From: a bacterium
Lineage (GTDB): Bacteria > CSSED10-310 > JAFGSJ01
Assembly (NCBI GenBank): GCA_016934675.1
Contig: JAFGSJ010000017.1
Location: 1 to 41,213, forward strand
Reading direction: 5' to 3'
Length of the DNA: 41,213 bases
Both the position numbers and the translations under genes were made by a program. The notes under the pieces were generated by a model. The model was not told the DNA's origin and made no database searches. It worked only from the letters and a program-made list of their open reading frames with translations. This document shows positions 33,417 through 41,213 of this stretch, piece by piece. The stretch's first letter is position 1; every line of letters begins with the position of its first letter.

Positions 33417-33869
33417 CTATTCTCCATGACCATGGGTGAGATAAAGACCAATCAACACAATCGTTACAATAATTCCACCAATGATATGGGCGGGTTTGAA
33501 ATTTTCAAAAATATGATCAGCAGCAGAATTGCGATCGCATGTGTTTGCTCGGATCATATGATAATTCTGAACATTTGATAAACCAATTACTTCATGTTCG
33601 AGTCCTCCCCATACATCCATGCCCAGAAGATGATTCGGGCCGAATATTTCATAACCTGGAAATGAATAATTACCTGTCTGCGGCTCGAATTCCGTCTGCT
33701 TCCAGTCAATCTGAGTAAAGAAGTAAGAGGTATCCGCATGTCGTCCCTCATAATCAAAACCGCCATAAAAATCCGCGGCAATGACTGGTTTCAGGTAAAT
33801 GAAACCAAGACTCAAACACAGGATTACGTTAACGAAAAAATTCCTTGAAGTGTTACTCTTTTTCACCAT
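33417..33869 (-). CDS. Unknown exported protein with C-terminal membrane anchor
   Basis: A 150-aa protein. Residues 1-31 are a signal peptide (NFFVNVILCLSLGFIYL, cleavage near PVIAAD). The mature part is aromatic- and Gly-rich (GGFDYEGRHADTSYFFTQID). Residues about 125-143 are a hydrophobic helix (HIIGGIIVTIVLIGLYLT) followed by HGHGE. This suggests a small protein tethered to the inner membrane with most of it outside. I do not recognise a family. It starts with AAAGGAAAA upstream. It is co-directional with the nicotinamidase-like gene 60 bases downstream. Confidence 0.65.
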   Translation of the reverse strand: MVKKSNTSRNFFVNVILCLSLGFIYLKPVIAADFYGGFDYEGRHADTSYFFTQIDWKQTEFEPQTGNYSFPGYEIFGPNHLLGMDVWGGLEHEVIGLSNVQNYHMIRANTCDRNSAADHIFENFKPAHIIGGIIVTIVLIGLYLTHGHGE

Positions 33870-34126
33870 TTCTGTTGTTTTCCTTTCCCCTTTTACGCTT
33901 TATAGACCTATCATACATTATCTGGAGCATGCTGTAAAGTTATCCCCCAACACCGATGAGGACACTCAAAATTCACATCGTCCCTTGAGAGATTATCCCG
34001 GTTATATCCTCAGAAGTACCTGGATCCAATCAGTTGCATTATTGAGCATCCATGCTCCATAGTAATATAAATGCTTTACTCGGGAATATTCCCAGGATAG
34101 TATCCTCACATACCGGATAGAACCGA

Positions 34127-34765
34127 ATGAACTTGTCAATGCTGCTGATAATTGTGATACTGCTCTTCGGAGGTCTGAACCTGGTTTTTCTGATCTGGAC
34201 AATATTAGATGCATCGTTTTGCTTGCTCAAATACATATATCAATTCAATACATTATATTGGCCTTGCAGCATCTGTTTGTTCTTACTCGCGTTGTTTGTG
34301 TTTGATCGACGGTCTATTTACTCGAAACAAACGAGATGGTCGATCGTTGTATTGTCAGTGCTTGCATTCTCAGGTTTCATGATCAGACTCTATGCAACGC
34401 ATGTCGAACCAAATCAGCTTAAAACACGTGAAATAGCTGTTGAGACAAATAAAGTCAGCCAGCCTCTTCGCATACTTCATATTTCTGATATTCAATCTGC
34501 TCAGGTCGGGAGCTTTGAACATAGGGTTTTTGATCGGATTGCACAGCTCAATCCTGAACTCATCGTTTTTACTGGTGATTTGCTGCAACCACAGGCACCT
34601 GCGACAATTGATACCGAACTGCCTAAAATAGTCTCTCTTATGCAAACACTACAACCACCACAAGGTATTGTTGGTGTGTATGGAAACATAGATGATACTA
34701 AGCGAGCCAATGGGGTGATTCTCGATGTATTATGTCAAGCACAGCTTGATCATCGGGTTGCTTAA
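34127..34765 (+). pseudogene. Metallophosphoesterase with membrane N-terminus, C-terminally truncated
   Basis: A 212-codon frame. Residues 1-90 hold three or so membrane helices. From about residue 105 comes a calcineurin-like phosphoesterase domain: RILHISDIQSAQVG (metal motif D-x-Q/H), LIVFTGDLLQPQ (G-D-x-x) and GVYGNIDD (G-N-x-D). This resembles the YkuE-like lipid-phosphatase group. The later metal ligands (an isolated His and the G-H-x-H motif) are absent because the frame ends about 20 residues after GNIDD. The last 68 bases overlap the 3' end of miaA on the other strand. Loss of the C-terminal third suggests a rearrangement at about 34700, and the product is unlikely to be active. The remaining part reads without interruption. 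Confidence 0.75.
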
Positions 34766-35651
34766 GCCAGTGGACCGCCAGGCCACGACGTTCGAGTCCT
34801 CTGAAGTAGGTCATTTGTCGTTTGGCATACTTGCGGATGGCCTTGAATAATTCCCGGATCATGACCTCATAGGACATGCGCCGTCTGAGATATGACGCAA
34901 CATATTTGTATTCTAATCCAAAAAAGGAAAACCTGGTTTGATCAATGCCTGAAGCTATCAAGCGCTCGACTTCCTGAATCATTCCCTGTTCCAATCGAAT
35001 CAGTAGACGCTGTCTGATCCGTTCATGTAACAATTCCCGATCAGGGTCCAGGGCAATGATCAGAGGATTGATCTCAGGTGGCGAAAAACCAGGTCCATCA
35101 CCCTTACTCTCCACATCTGCATTCGCGATTTCAAGGGCACGGATGGTCCGTCTTTTACTCGAAATATCGGTCCGGCTATACAAGTCGGCAGCCCGGTTTT
35201 TCAACTTATCGATGAGATCATCGTGACTGTATTCGGCCATTTTCTGACGAAATCCCCTGTTTTCAGGGACATTCGGAATGTCATAGTGTCGAAGCACAGC
35301 TTCGAGATAAAGACCCGTACCGCCACACAGTACTGGCAATTTCTGTCTCGAACGAATGGCAACGATACAACGATAACAATCCCGTTGATATGTATAAAGA
35401 GTATAGATTTGGGTCGGCTCGACAATATCGATCAAATGATAGGGCACATGCCGTTCGGGTCGATGATATTCTCCCAGGTCTTTGCCTGTGCCCAGGTCCA
35501 TAGTCCGATAAACCTGGCGAGAATCAGCGGAAATGATCTCACCATTCAGATGCAGGGCCAAGTCTACCGCAAGCCTGGTCTTCCCCGAGGCATTCGGCCC
35601 GCATATTACCAGAATATCTTTACGATGCTCAGTTCTTGATTGTCCTGTCAT
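34698..35651 (-). CDS. miaA: tRNA dimethylallyltransferase
   Basis: A 317-aa tRNA isopentenyltransferase that adds the prenyl group to A37 of tRNAs reading U-starting codons. Landmarks are the P-loop CGPNASGKTRLAVDLA (about residues 17-32), the conserved SADSRQVYRTMDLGTGKD, CGGTGLYLEAVL and the RRTIRALEIA segment. The MDLGTGKD variant, in place of the commoner GT-A-K-P, marks a known subgroup. There is no C-terminal zinc finger. The last ~20 residues (QPDDQAVLDIIHRESPHWLA) overlap the truncated metallophosphoesterase gene and may have been altered by that junction. It is the final gene of the minus-strand operon; its ATG overlaps the stop of the ATP-grasp gene (ATGA). Confidence 0.93.
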   Translation of the reverse strand: MTGQSRTEHRKDILVICGPNASGKTRLAVDLALHLNGEIISADSRQVYRTMDLGTGKDLGEYHRPERHVPYHLIDIVEPTQIYTLYTYQRDCYRCIVAIRSRQKLPVLCGGTGLYLEAVLRHYDIPNVPENRGFRQKMAEYSHDDLIDKLKNRAADLYSRTDISSKRRTIRALEIANADVESKGDGPGFSPPEINPLIIALDPDRELLHERIRQRLLIRLEQGMIQEVERLIASGIDQTRFSFFGLEYKYVASYLRRRMSYEVMIRELFKAIRKYAKRQMTYFRGLERRGLAVHWLKQPDDQAVLDIIHRESPHWLA

Positions 35652-36901
35652 TGTAAAAATCTTTCATACGAGCAGGATTGAGGTTTTTTTTGTATCCGTT
35701 TCCGAATTTCCCCATCAAGATGCAGCATTTCCTCTTTCGTATTCGCCGCAATGAAAAAACCGGTCCGACGCGGTGAGTGTCGTTGCCCACAATAAGTATA
35801 GTGGATCGGTGTAAAAAGGAAAACACCTGTTTGACTGGATGGATTGTAATGAATTCCGGAAAACACACGCTGGAATTCAGCATAGTTATTCAGGTGACGT
35901 AACTTTTTCGCGGGTGCAAAAAGGAAAAGACAGTGCTTTCGAGGAGCAAGTTTCCGGTACAGGACATATGCAATCGAACTCATGGTTTGCCTGGCATTTA
36001 TTTCCAATAGTGGCAACAACCGGACCTGATTCTGTTCATGACGGTAGATAAGAGCATCGATGCCAATCATCCCTGAATAACCGAGCTGATGAAGCCTGTC
36101 CGCGACTATGGTACTCATGTCCTGTAGTTGATCGGACCAGGGTTGAATCCATGAACGATCAGGTTCGAGATAGATGCCGTAAAAAATACCGGCACTGTTG
36201 TTCAGGGTTTGATGGTAATTCCACTCTGAAAAAGTACCGCTTGGGTCCAGAAAAAAGCGGCACGATATATCGCCGATCTTTTCGAGCCAGGGCTCGACAA
36301 CTACACCGTGACCTTCATGGCTGAATAGTAGCTCGAGTTGTTTCTGTTCAGTGGGGGACAGTCTATTGTTAACCAGATGGATAAAACCGTTACCCGCATT
36401 GCCATGAAATGGTTTTATGACCCGAGAGCGAGGTTCTGATCGAGCCAGAAAAAGCACTAATTCGGACATGGAGGTGAACAGTTGAGAACCGGGCACTCCC
36501 AAACCTGTTTCCAGCCCAAGATTGTGGCTGAACTCTCGTGAATTTGCCCGCCGGACGACCTCGAGATCAGGGAATCCTTCATGCAGACCGCTTTTCATAA
36601 ACCGTTCAGATGCATCATGGTCCCAGCCCCAGGGAAAAGGAGTGCAAGCTGTTAATACTGAATTATCAGGCAGTGTCGCCGGTAATGCAAAGCCATATCG
36701 TTCGAGATACTCGAAATATGCCGGTTCAGGAAGACAATCAAGCAGGATGAAATCCTGCCTGGACCCAAGGAAAAGGAAATAGAGCGTGGCTTCTGCCAGA
36801 GCCGGAGCAAAGCGGGTCTCCCAGCGCCCAGATAATGAAAGATCGAAGCCGATATTACAATACAATAACCGTCTCGAGTTGCTCTTCTTCAATGGTTTCA
36901 A
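35648..36901 (-). CDS. ATP-grasp family protein of unknown substrate
   Basis: A 417-aa protein with an ATP-grasp fold. The central domain shows SRVIKPFHGNAGNGFIHL (nucleotide-binding lysine and Gly-rich loop), VVVEPWLEKIGDISCRFFLD and LLPLLEINARQTMSSIAYVL, where E-x-N supplies metal ligands. The N-terminal region (LYCNIGFDLSLSG, FLFLGSRQDFILLDCLPEP) looks like a Rossmann-like pre-ATP-grasp domain. Family members ligate carboxylates to amines, thiols or amino acids; the substrate here is unknown. The gene follows trmH by 9 bases and overlaps miaA by 4. The only suitable start is TTG at 36901, since the first Met is over 100 residues inside. Confidence 0.7.
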   Translation of the reverse strand: MKPLKKSNSRRLLYCNIGFDLSLSGRWETRFAPALAEATLYFLFLGSRQDFILLDCLPEPAYFEYLERYGFALPATLPDNSVLTACTPFPWGWDHDASERFMKSGLHEGFPDLEVVRRANSREFSHNLGLETGLGVPGSQLFTSMSELVLFLARSEPRSRVIKPFHGNAGNGFIHLVNNRLSPTEQKQLELLFSHEGHGVVVEPWLEKIGDISCRFFLDPSGTFSEWNYHQTLNNSAGIFYGIYLEPDRSWIQPWSDQLQDMSTIVADRLHQLGYSGMIGIDALIYRHEQNQVRLLPLLEINARQTMSSIAYVLYRKLAPRKHCLFLFAPAKKLRHLNNYAEFQRVFSGIHYNPSSQTGVFLFTPIHYTYCGQRHSPRRTGFFIAANTKEEMLHLDGEIRKRIQKKPQSCSYERFLQ

Positions 36902-36910
36902 CGCGCCTGT

Positions 36911-37705
36911 TCATCGAGAATGCTTGTTTTCACTGTCATGACCGGTGACTTGTTCTGATCTGAACCAATGATCATAGTAATGGGCAAAAATAGCGAATGC
37001 ATGGTGAACATTGAGTGATTTTTTAAAACCGATCAAGGGGATGGTGACCAATTGATCGCATAATTCCCTGATAACGCGAGCGATACCGTATTCTTCATTA
37101 CCGAGGACCACGATGCACTGTTTGGTCGGTTCCCAATCATGAAGAGGAATTGCCCGCTGATCGTTTTCCAGGCCGATCAATCTGACCCGGCTCTTTCTGA
37201 GATATTGAACCAGATCGGGACAGTATGTGACGGGAATCCAGCTCTCGGTCCCACGAGCGGCTTTGCAGAGCTGAGGATGATCAGGACGTAGCCAGGATGT
37301 ACTATGCACCAATCCTTTAAATCCGAAATTATCCATCAGACGCAGTATCGAGCCCACATTGTAGGGGCTTCTGATTTGATCGATGGCTACTTCGACCTGA
37401 TGTGTCGGCTCCCAGGTGAGTTTCCTCTTCAGCGCAGCATCGGTCCGATACGATTGCGAAGACTTCCCCAATGCACGATGAAAAAGAATGTATTCCTGCA
37501 ATGCTTCCTCATTCGAAAGCCAGTAGGCCGGTTCATATTTGTCCAATTCGACCCAGGAATGATATTTGTGATACTTTCCCAAAAAATCGCTATAGGAACC
37601 GGATTCCAGAAAAGATTCAGCAATATCTGCCAAAACATCATGCTGGCGACGAGCAGATAAACGCACGAATTCTACTTTACAGAGATTCCTTATTTTACCA
37701 GTCAT
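36911..37705 (-). CDS. SpoU/TrmH-family RNA 2'-O-methyltransferase
   Basis: A 264-aa SPOUT methyltransferase. Motif 1 is DQIRSPYNVGSILRLMDNFG, motif 2 is CIVVLGNEEYGIARVI, and motif 3 is LVTIPLIGFKKSLNVHHAFA, forming the knotted SAM-binding site. In most relatives motif 3 reads S-L-N-V-S/A; here it is S-L-N-V-H-H. The N-terminal ~100 residues (RLSARRQHDVLADIAES and others) form an extra domain, possibly RNA-binding. It probably methylates a ribose in tRNA or rRNA, but the site is unknown. It lies in a run of minus-strand genes, 9 bases before the ATP-grasp gene and 87 bases after the Smr gene. Confidence 0.88.
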   Translation of the reverse strand: MTGKIRNLCKVEFVRLSARRQHDVLADIAESFLESGSYSDFLGKYHKYHSWVELDKYEPAYWLSNEEALQEYILFHRALGKSSQSYRTDAALKRKLTWEPTHQVEVAIDQIRSPYNVGSILRLMDNFGFKGLVHSTSWLRPDHPQLCKAARGTESWIPVTYCPDLVQYLRKSRVRLIGLENDQRAIPLHDWEPTKQCIVVLGNEEYGIARVIRELCDQLVTIPLIGFKKSLNVHHAFAIFAHYYDHWFRSEQVTGHDSENKHSR

Positions 37706-37792
37706 TCCTATTCATTCCGAAAAGGGTATCAATAGTCAATTCATACGAGTCCGCGAATCAGACCATACCACAACTCCACTACTCCGCTGATA

Positions 37793-38080
37793 CTACTTCT
37801 TGTTTAAAAACACAAGAGTAGCACCCCATCCGCTATATTCATCCTGAGCCAAACGAAAAGACTGGACCTCAGGCATAGTGTTCAGAATTGAATGCACTAC
37901 TTGCTTGAGTGTCCCCGTTCCTTTTCCATGGATGATTCTGATTGAATAAATCCCCTTGGCCAGGCATTCATGAATATAATCAGTAACGAGTTCCTTGACT
38001 TCACGCGGTTGAAATGTGTGCAGGTCAAGCACACCATCTATCGGCATCTTGACGATATCTTCGTTTTCAGCCCAAGACAT
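37793..38080 (-). CDS. Small Smr-domain protein
   Basis: A 95-aa stand-alone Smr domain, which in MutS2 and related proteins acts as a DNA or RNA endonuclease. The signature pieces are GVLDLHTFQPREV (L-D-L-H) and IRIIHGKGTGTLKQVVHSIL (H-G-x-G-T/x-G), followed by GWGATLVFL at the end. AAGGAGG lies five bases before ATG 38080, which decides the start over an in-frame GTG at 38086 that sits inside that site. The gene is in the middle of the minus-strand operon, between the acyltransferase and the SpoU-type methyltransferase. Confidence 0.9.
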   Translation of the reverse strand: MSWAENEDIVKMPIDGVLDLHTFQPREVKELVTDYIHECLAKGIYSIRIIHGKGTGTLKQVVHSILNTMPEVQSFRLAQDEYSGWGATLVFLNKK

Positions 38081-38095
38081 TATCACCTCCTTGAT

Positions 38096-39103
38096 TTACT
38101 GATGTCCTTCTGAGCCGGACTGAGCATCACTACTGTGCCGAGTCAATGGGTTGAAAGCGTTTGCTGATTCAGGAGCACGTATGTGGGACATGGTCCCCCT
38201 GAAAGGTATCGAGTTTACCAGTTCTTCGATCAAATCGTCTTTTTTCTGCCAGAGATGCTGGACCCAATTCTGAAAATATGCCCGGTAGTTCGGGTCCTTT
38301 TGATAATCGCCTTCAATCAAGTGAACCCCAAGATTCAGATGTTCGACCCGGACAATAATCTTTGAAATTTGACCTGAAAAAAATTTCCATAATGAGATCG
38401 GCTTATCAGGATAGACAATGGTTACATCGAGTATTGATTGTAAGTGCTCCTGCAAAAGATGAATGATCAAGGCGATCCCGCCCGCCTTAGGTTTCAGCAA
38501 ATGACGATACGGTGAGGCTTGCTGCTCATGCTTCCGTTCCGTAAAACGGGTCCCTTCTAGAAAATTGAGAATGGTGACCTGTTTGGTCTTGTATCGCTCG
38601 CACAGACGTTTCGTTGTTTCCAGGTCCTGACCCAGCTTTTCAGGATGTTTCTCGAGGTACGCTCGAGAAAAACGCTTCATGAAAGGGTATTCAAGGGCCC
38701 ACCAGATCGGTCCCAGTATCGGTATCCAAAGCAACTCCCGCTTCAGAAAATATTTCGGGTAGGGAATACGTCGATTGAAAATCTTCTGAAGAACAAAAAT
38801 GTCAACCGCTGATTGGTGATTACAATTGACCAGATAACATTCTTTGCGTCTCAAGCCCTCGATACCCTTAACGTCCCAAACCGTCTTTTGCGTTAACCAG
38901 AGAATATATTCATTACCTTTCGACCAGTATTCAGCCATCCTTTCGAGAAATCTGGAACAGGTCCGCTGCCATGACGAGATCGGGACAACAATTCGAGCAA
39001 TGATCACCGTATAGACCGGGGCAGTCCACAACAATAAGTTACCCATGAGGAGTGATATGGTGAACAGACCCAAGAGCACAGGTGGCAGAAATCCGAGTAT
39101 CAT
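38096..39103 (-). CDS. PlsC-like lysophospholipid acyltransferase
   Basis: A 335-aa membrane acyltransferase. Two hydrophobic stretches open the protein (about residues 1-40). Catalytic motif I is NCNHQSAVDIFVLQ (N-H-x4-D), and motif III is LNFLEGTRFTERKH (E-G-T-R). The length and the YFLKRELLWIPILGPIWWAL segment (motif II) fit the larger LCLAT/PRK14014-like group, which acylates lysophosphatidic acid or related lysolipids. The C-terminal 40 residues are low in complexity. ATG 39103 has GGAG seven bases upstream; a GTG at 39115 is the alternative. It lies just after the DUF401 gene and just before the Smr gene, implying one transcript. Confidence 0.88.
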   Translation of the reverse strand: MILGFLPPVLLGLFTISLLMGNLLLWTAPVYTVIIARIVVPISSWQRTCSRFLERMAEYWSKGNEYILWLTQKTVWDVKGIEGLRRKECYLVNCNHQSAVDIFVLQKIFNRRIPYPKYFLKRELLWIPILGPIWWALEYPFMKRFSRAYLEKHPEKLGQDLETTKRLCERYKTKQVTILNFLEGTRFTERKHEQQASPYRHLLKPKAGGIALIIHLLQEHLQSILDVTIVYPDKPISLWKFFSGQISKIIVRVEHLNLGVHLIEGDYQKDPNYRAYFQNWVQHLWQKKDDLIEELVNSIPFRGTMSHIRAPESANAFNPLTRHSSDAQSGSEGHQ

Positions 39104-39117
39104 CGATATCTCCACTG

Positions 39118-40395
39118 CTATAAAACACTGGTCATAATCAGAAATGCAATAAATGCCACGCCAAAAACGAAACCGGCTGGTTTTAACAAATATGGATATA
39201 TGCCGATAAGATTAGCTTTGAAATAATCGCGGGTCACCAGAAGACAAAGATGGACCGGGGATAGCATCATGCCCATATAACCCGACACATATGCCAGACC
39301 AGCATAAGCTAAATATATCATTGGCGAAGCGGACTCGAATAAAGGCACGATTAATGGAAATGAAACACCGACAAAACCGATGGCAATACCTGTAATGAGG
39401 CCTGATATGAAAGGCATTAATATGACTATCCCCAGCACCGGTATGTGGTAATAGGCAAATTCATCTCGTATTAGGCTAACCGCATCCGTATCTATCAAAA
39501 TGCCTTTAAAGATCATGATCGCAAACAAAAGTAAAACCATAGGCCATGTCTCAGAGCTGAGAAATGCTTTCTTGACCTCGAGCCGAGGTATTTTTTGCTT
39601 CACGATGATCCAGATCACCCCCAACATTATGCCAAAAAGTAGCGTGGCATCTGATAAATCCGGTAGTTCGAGTATTGTTTGCATTCCTTTATTTAAAAGC
39701 GAAAAGAGCAGGATGGCAAGAACTATGATAATGATAGGCATGATTTCACTTATGAATGAGGAAAATGCAGCCCTGCTTTTGGGATCGTTATCGCTTGCAT
39801 CGTCTTTTAGTTTTCTGAACAGGAACAGACTTCCTGCGAAAAGCGAAAGAATGGTCAGAGGAAACATAAAAACTGAAAAACGCCAGGTCTCGACCCGTAA
39901 AAGGCTGACAACGAGTATGACCCCGGGATACAAGGGCCACCAATACTCCCAAATATGACGAAACCAGTAATTGATCGCGGTTTGATGCTCGGGACTCAAA
40001 TGGCTTTCCTTCAAACCTTCCTCGACCATGGGCGCGGAAAACAGCGCCCCACCTGGCATGGGCAGAATACCGATCAAAGCAGGGAGAATCATGGCCGTGA
40101 TCCGCTGACTGGTCGTTACCGCATGAAATGTTTCCACGATCCGTTTCATCTGACCGGTCTCTTTCATCAGTCGACTCAAAGCCAAAATGAGCACAACAAT
40201 AAGCACCAGCCGCCAGGTTTCCCAGGTCAGACAACTCGTAAGAACAGTCCGGGTAATGCCCACGGGGCCATAGCCCAGAGAGAAACCAAGAATGATAGCC
40301 CCGACCAGAATCGATAGATTCAAGGGCATCTTCACTCGATTTAATACCAATATGATACAAAAACAGGCCAGCACAACGAGAACGTTTGGCATCAC
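39118..40395 (-). CDS. DUF401-family membrane permease
   Basis: A 425-aa polytopic protein with about 10-11 hydrophobic segments. The sequence ALIGILPMPGGALFSAPMVE near residues 105-125 is the hallmark of DUF401 proteins, a group related to Gnt/ArsB-type permeases. Late segments such as PLIVPLFESASPMIYLAYAG and GYMGMMLSPVHLCLLV match the expected second half. The transported substrate is unknown. It is the first gene of the minus-strand run to miaA. The start is either GTG 40395 or ATG 40392, with a purine-rich AGGGAG about ten bases upstream. Confidence 0.82.
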   Translation of the reverse strand: MMPNVLVVLACFCIILVLNRVKMPLNLSILVGAIILGFSLGYGPVGITRTVLTSCLTWETWRLVLIVVLILALSRLMKETGQMKRIVETFHAVTTSQRITAMILPALIGILPMPGGALFSAPMVEEGLKESHLSPEHQTAINYWFRHIWEYWWPLYPGVILVVSLLRVETWRFSVFMFPLTILSLFAGSLFLFRKLKDDASDNDPKSRAAFSSFISEIMPIIIIVLAILLFSLLNKGMQTILELPDLSDATLLFGIMLGVIWIIVKQKIPRLEVKKAFLSSETWPMVLLLFAIMIFKGILIDTDAVSLIRDEFAYYHIPVLGIVILMPFISGLITGIAIGFVGVSFPLIVPLFESASPMIYLAYAGLAYVSGYMGMMLSPVHLCLLVTRDYFKANLIGIYPYLLKPAGFVFGVAFIAFLIMTSVL

Positions 40396-40480
40396 TCCAA
40401 CTACTCCCTCGTGGTGATATTATCCGCGTTATAATCCTGAAGATATACCTTATATGAGCAAATTCCTCTCTTTTCCAGTT

Positions 40481-40553
40481 CGTAGTATGGCGTAGTATGG
40501 GGACACTCGAACAACACAGAACAGAACGAACGGTATGGCGGTATGGGGACACT
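40481..40553. repeat. Nested tandem repeats ending in GGTATGGGGACACT-like units
   Basis: Two related blocks occur. In the first, CGTAGTATGG is repeated twice (40481-40500) and continues GGACACT (to 40507). In the second, CGGTATGG is repeated twice (40531-40546) and continues GGACACT (to 40553). Both share the ending TATGGGGACACT. They lie about 140-215 bases before a RAYT transposase start. Runs ending in TGGGGACAC are often seen beside this transposase class, so these may be its target or end sequences. Confidence 0.6.
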
Positions 40554-40583
40554 AAAACATCACACAAACAGCACAGAATAATG

Positions 40584-40612
40584 TTGTCAAATGTGTTTTA
40601 GTAGTGTAAACT
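40584..40612 (+). promoter_or_regulatory. Candidate promoter of the RAYT transposase gene
   Basis: TTGTCA (40584-40589), a 17-base spacer and TAAACT (40607-40612) form a plausible sigma-70 promoter about 80 bases before the ATG at 40695. Confidence 0.5.
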
Positions 40613-40694
40613 GGTTATATGGTCGGTTGATAATGCTTCATTGATACCCGAGAAATGAAAGGATAAAACTTTACTAGAAATGGAGGGAACGCTT

Positions 40695-41213
40695 ATGGCA
40701 CGTCAATCACGGTTGAAGTATGAGGACCCCCGCAGTGGATATTATCACATTGTGACCCGCACGGTCCTGAAATCGTTTTTGCTGGATGAGATCGCCAAGG
40801 AAGAATTTCTGAGCATTCTTCGAAAGCTGTCTCAGGTCTATTTCGTCAAGGTGGTCTCCTTTGCGATCATGAGCAATCACGTGCATCTGATCGTGAGGAT
40901 GCTCCCGCAGGAGGAAATAAGTGATGCCGAGCTCCGCCAGCGTCATGACCGCTACTACAATGAGGGCAAGACTTTGTCCCGGCGACGTTTTGATCCGAAC
41001 AGGTCCGAGTATTTCCGGGCTCGCTTCGGTGATTTGTCCAAGTTCATGCAGGACCTCAAGCAGCGTTTTTCCCGCTGGTACAACAAACGCATGAACAATC
41101 ATGGTCACATCTGGGGAGAGCGGTTTACGAGCGTGCTGCTCGAGGCGGGTCGAGCCCTGACCGCGTGCATGATCTACGTGGAATTGAACAGTCTGCGGGC
41201 GGGTCTGGTCAGC
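40695..41213 (+). CDS. REP-associated (Y1/RAYT) transposase, 5' part
   Basis: An ATG at 40695 with GGAGGG eight bases upstream opens a frame that runs off the window (173 codons seen, no stop). It is a RAYT/IS200-like Y1 transposase. HUH motif: SFAIMSNHVHLIV (H-x-H). Later segments are FMQDLKQRFSRWYNKR, HGHIWGERFTSVLLE and MIYVELNSLRAGLV, the last corresponding to the family's Y-I-x-L-N-P-V-R-A-G-L-V with the catalytic Tyr. The protein nicks single-stranded DNA at REP-like hairpins. A charged insert (EISDAELRQRHDRYYNEGKT) follows the HUH motif. It has its own promoter and points away from the DUF401 operon. Confidence 0.88.
   Translation, partial: MARQSRLKYEDPRSGYYHIVTRTVLKSFLLDEIAKEEFLSILRKLSQVYFVKVVSFAIMSNHVHLIVRMLPQEEISDAELRQRHDRYYNEGKTLSRRRFDPNRSEYFRARFGDLSKFMQDLKQRFSRWYNKRMNNHGHIWGERFTSVLLEAGRALTACMIYVELNSLRAGLVS

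Noticed and set aside
1..41213. tRNA, rRNA, prophage or integrase/att modules
   Set aside because: I saw no cloverleaf with T-loop GTTCGAnTC in the right setting, no rRNA core sequence, and no phage structural or integrase genes.

Overview
The window looks like a chromosomal segment of an uncultured Gram-negative bacterium. It encodes a lipoprotein with a lipobox, a protein with a predicted C-terminal outer-membrane barrel, and a giant secreted beta-helix/subtilase protein. GC is intermediate in most genes, with two visibly AT-rich patches (about 165-1200 and 28000-30250). I cannot assign a phylum from sequence alone. The window opens inside the 3' end of one REP-associated (RAYT/Y1) transposase gene and closes inside the 5' part of another.

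1-4.4 kb is accessory and partly decayed. It holds a RAYT tail, GTCCC/GGGAC palindromes, a 46-bp direct repeat bracketing an AT-rich gene for an unknown secreted protein, a truncated nucleotidyltransferase-type gene fused across an A8 tract, and an MFS permease. 4.6-6.6 kb is a two-gene ABC-2 exporter behind an attenuator-like leader: promoter, 41-codon ORF, and two terminators that can pair in competing ways. 6.6-11.8 kb (minus) is a Gld-type ABC operon (ATPase, permease, GldG-like, DUF4340), with an FmdB-type zinc-ribbon gene just upstream. 12.1-15.4 kb (plus) is a gluzincin/TolB-propeller/barrel protein followed by a cupin.

15.6-20 kb is a patchwork: two GNAT acetyltransferases, an AraC-family regulator with an internal deletion, an orphan oligopeptide-binding lipoprotein and a PGPGW membrane protein. 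20.3-27.8 kb is one enormous minus-strand gene of about 2518 codons, with a complete subtilisin domain between two Pmp-like beta-helices. 28-30.3 kb is an AT-rich membrane glycosyltransferase-like gene plus a poorly supported remnant.

30.3-34.8 kb carries a cysteine-rich protein, a double-domain ThyX-like protein whose signature residues are split between its halves, a nicotinamidase-like hydrolase, a small secreted/anchored protein and a C-terminally truncated metallophosphoesterase that runs into miaA. 40.4-34.7 kb (minus) is a compact housekeeping-like operon: DUF401 permease, PlsC-like acyltransferase, Smr-domain protein, SpoU/TrmH methyltransferase, an ATP-grasp protein and miaA. The last 0.8 kb has short tandem repeats, a promoter and the second RAYT gene.

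The most interesting items are the attenuator-like leader of the ABC exporter, the split-signature ThyX protein, the giant beta-helix/subtilase sandwich, and the A8-fused nucleotidyltransferase. I saw no CRISPR array, tRNA, rRNA or prophage module.
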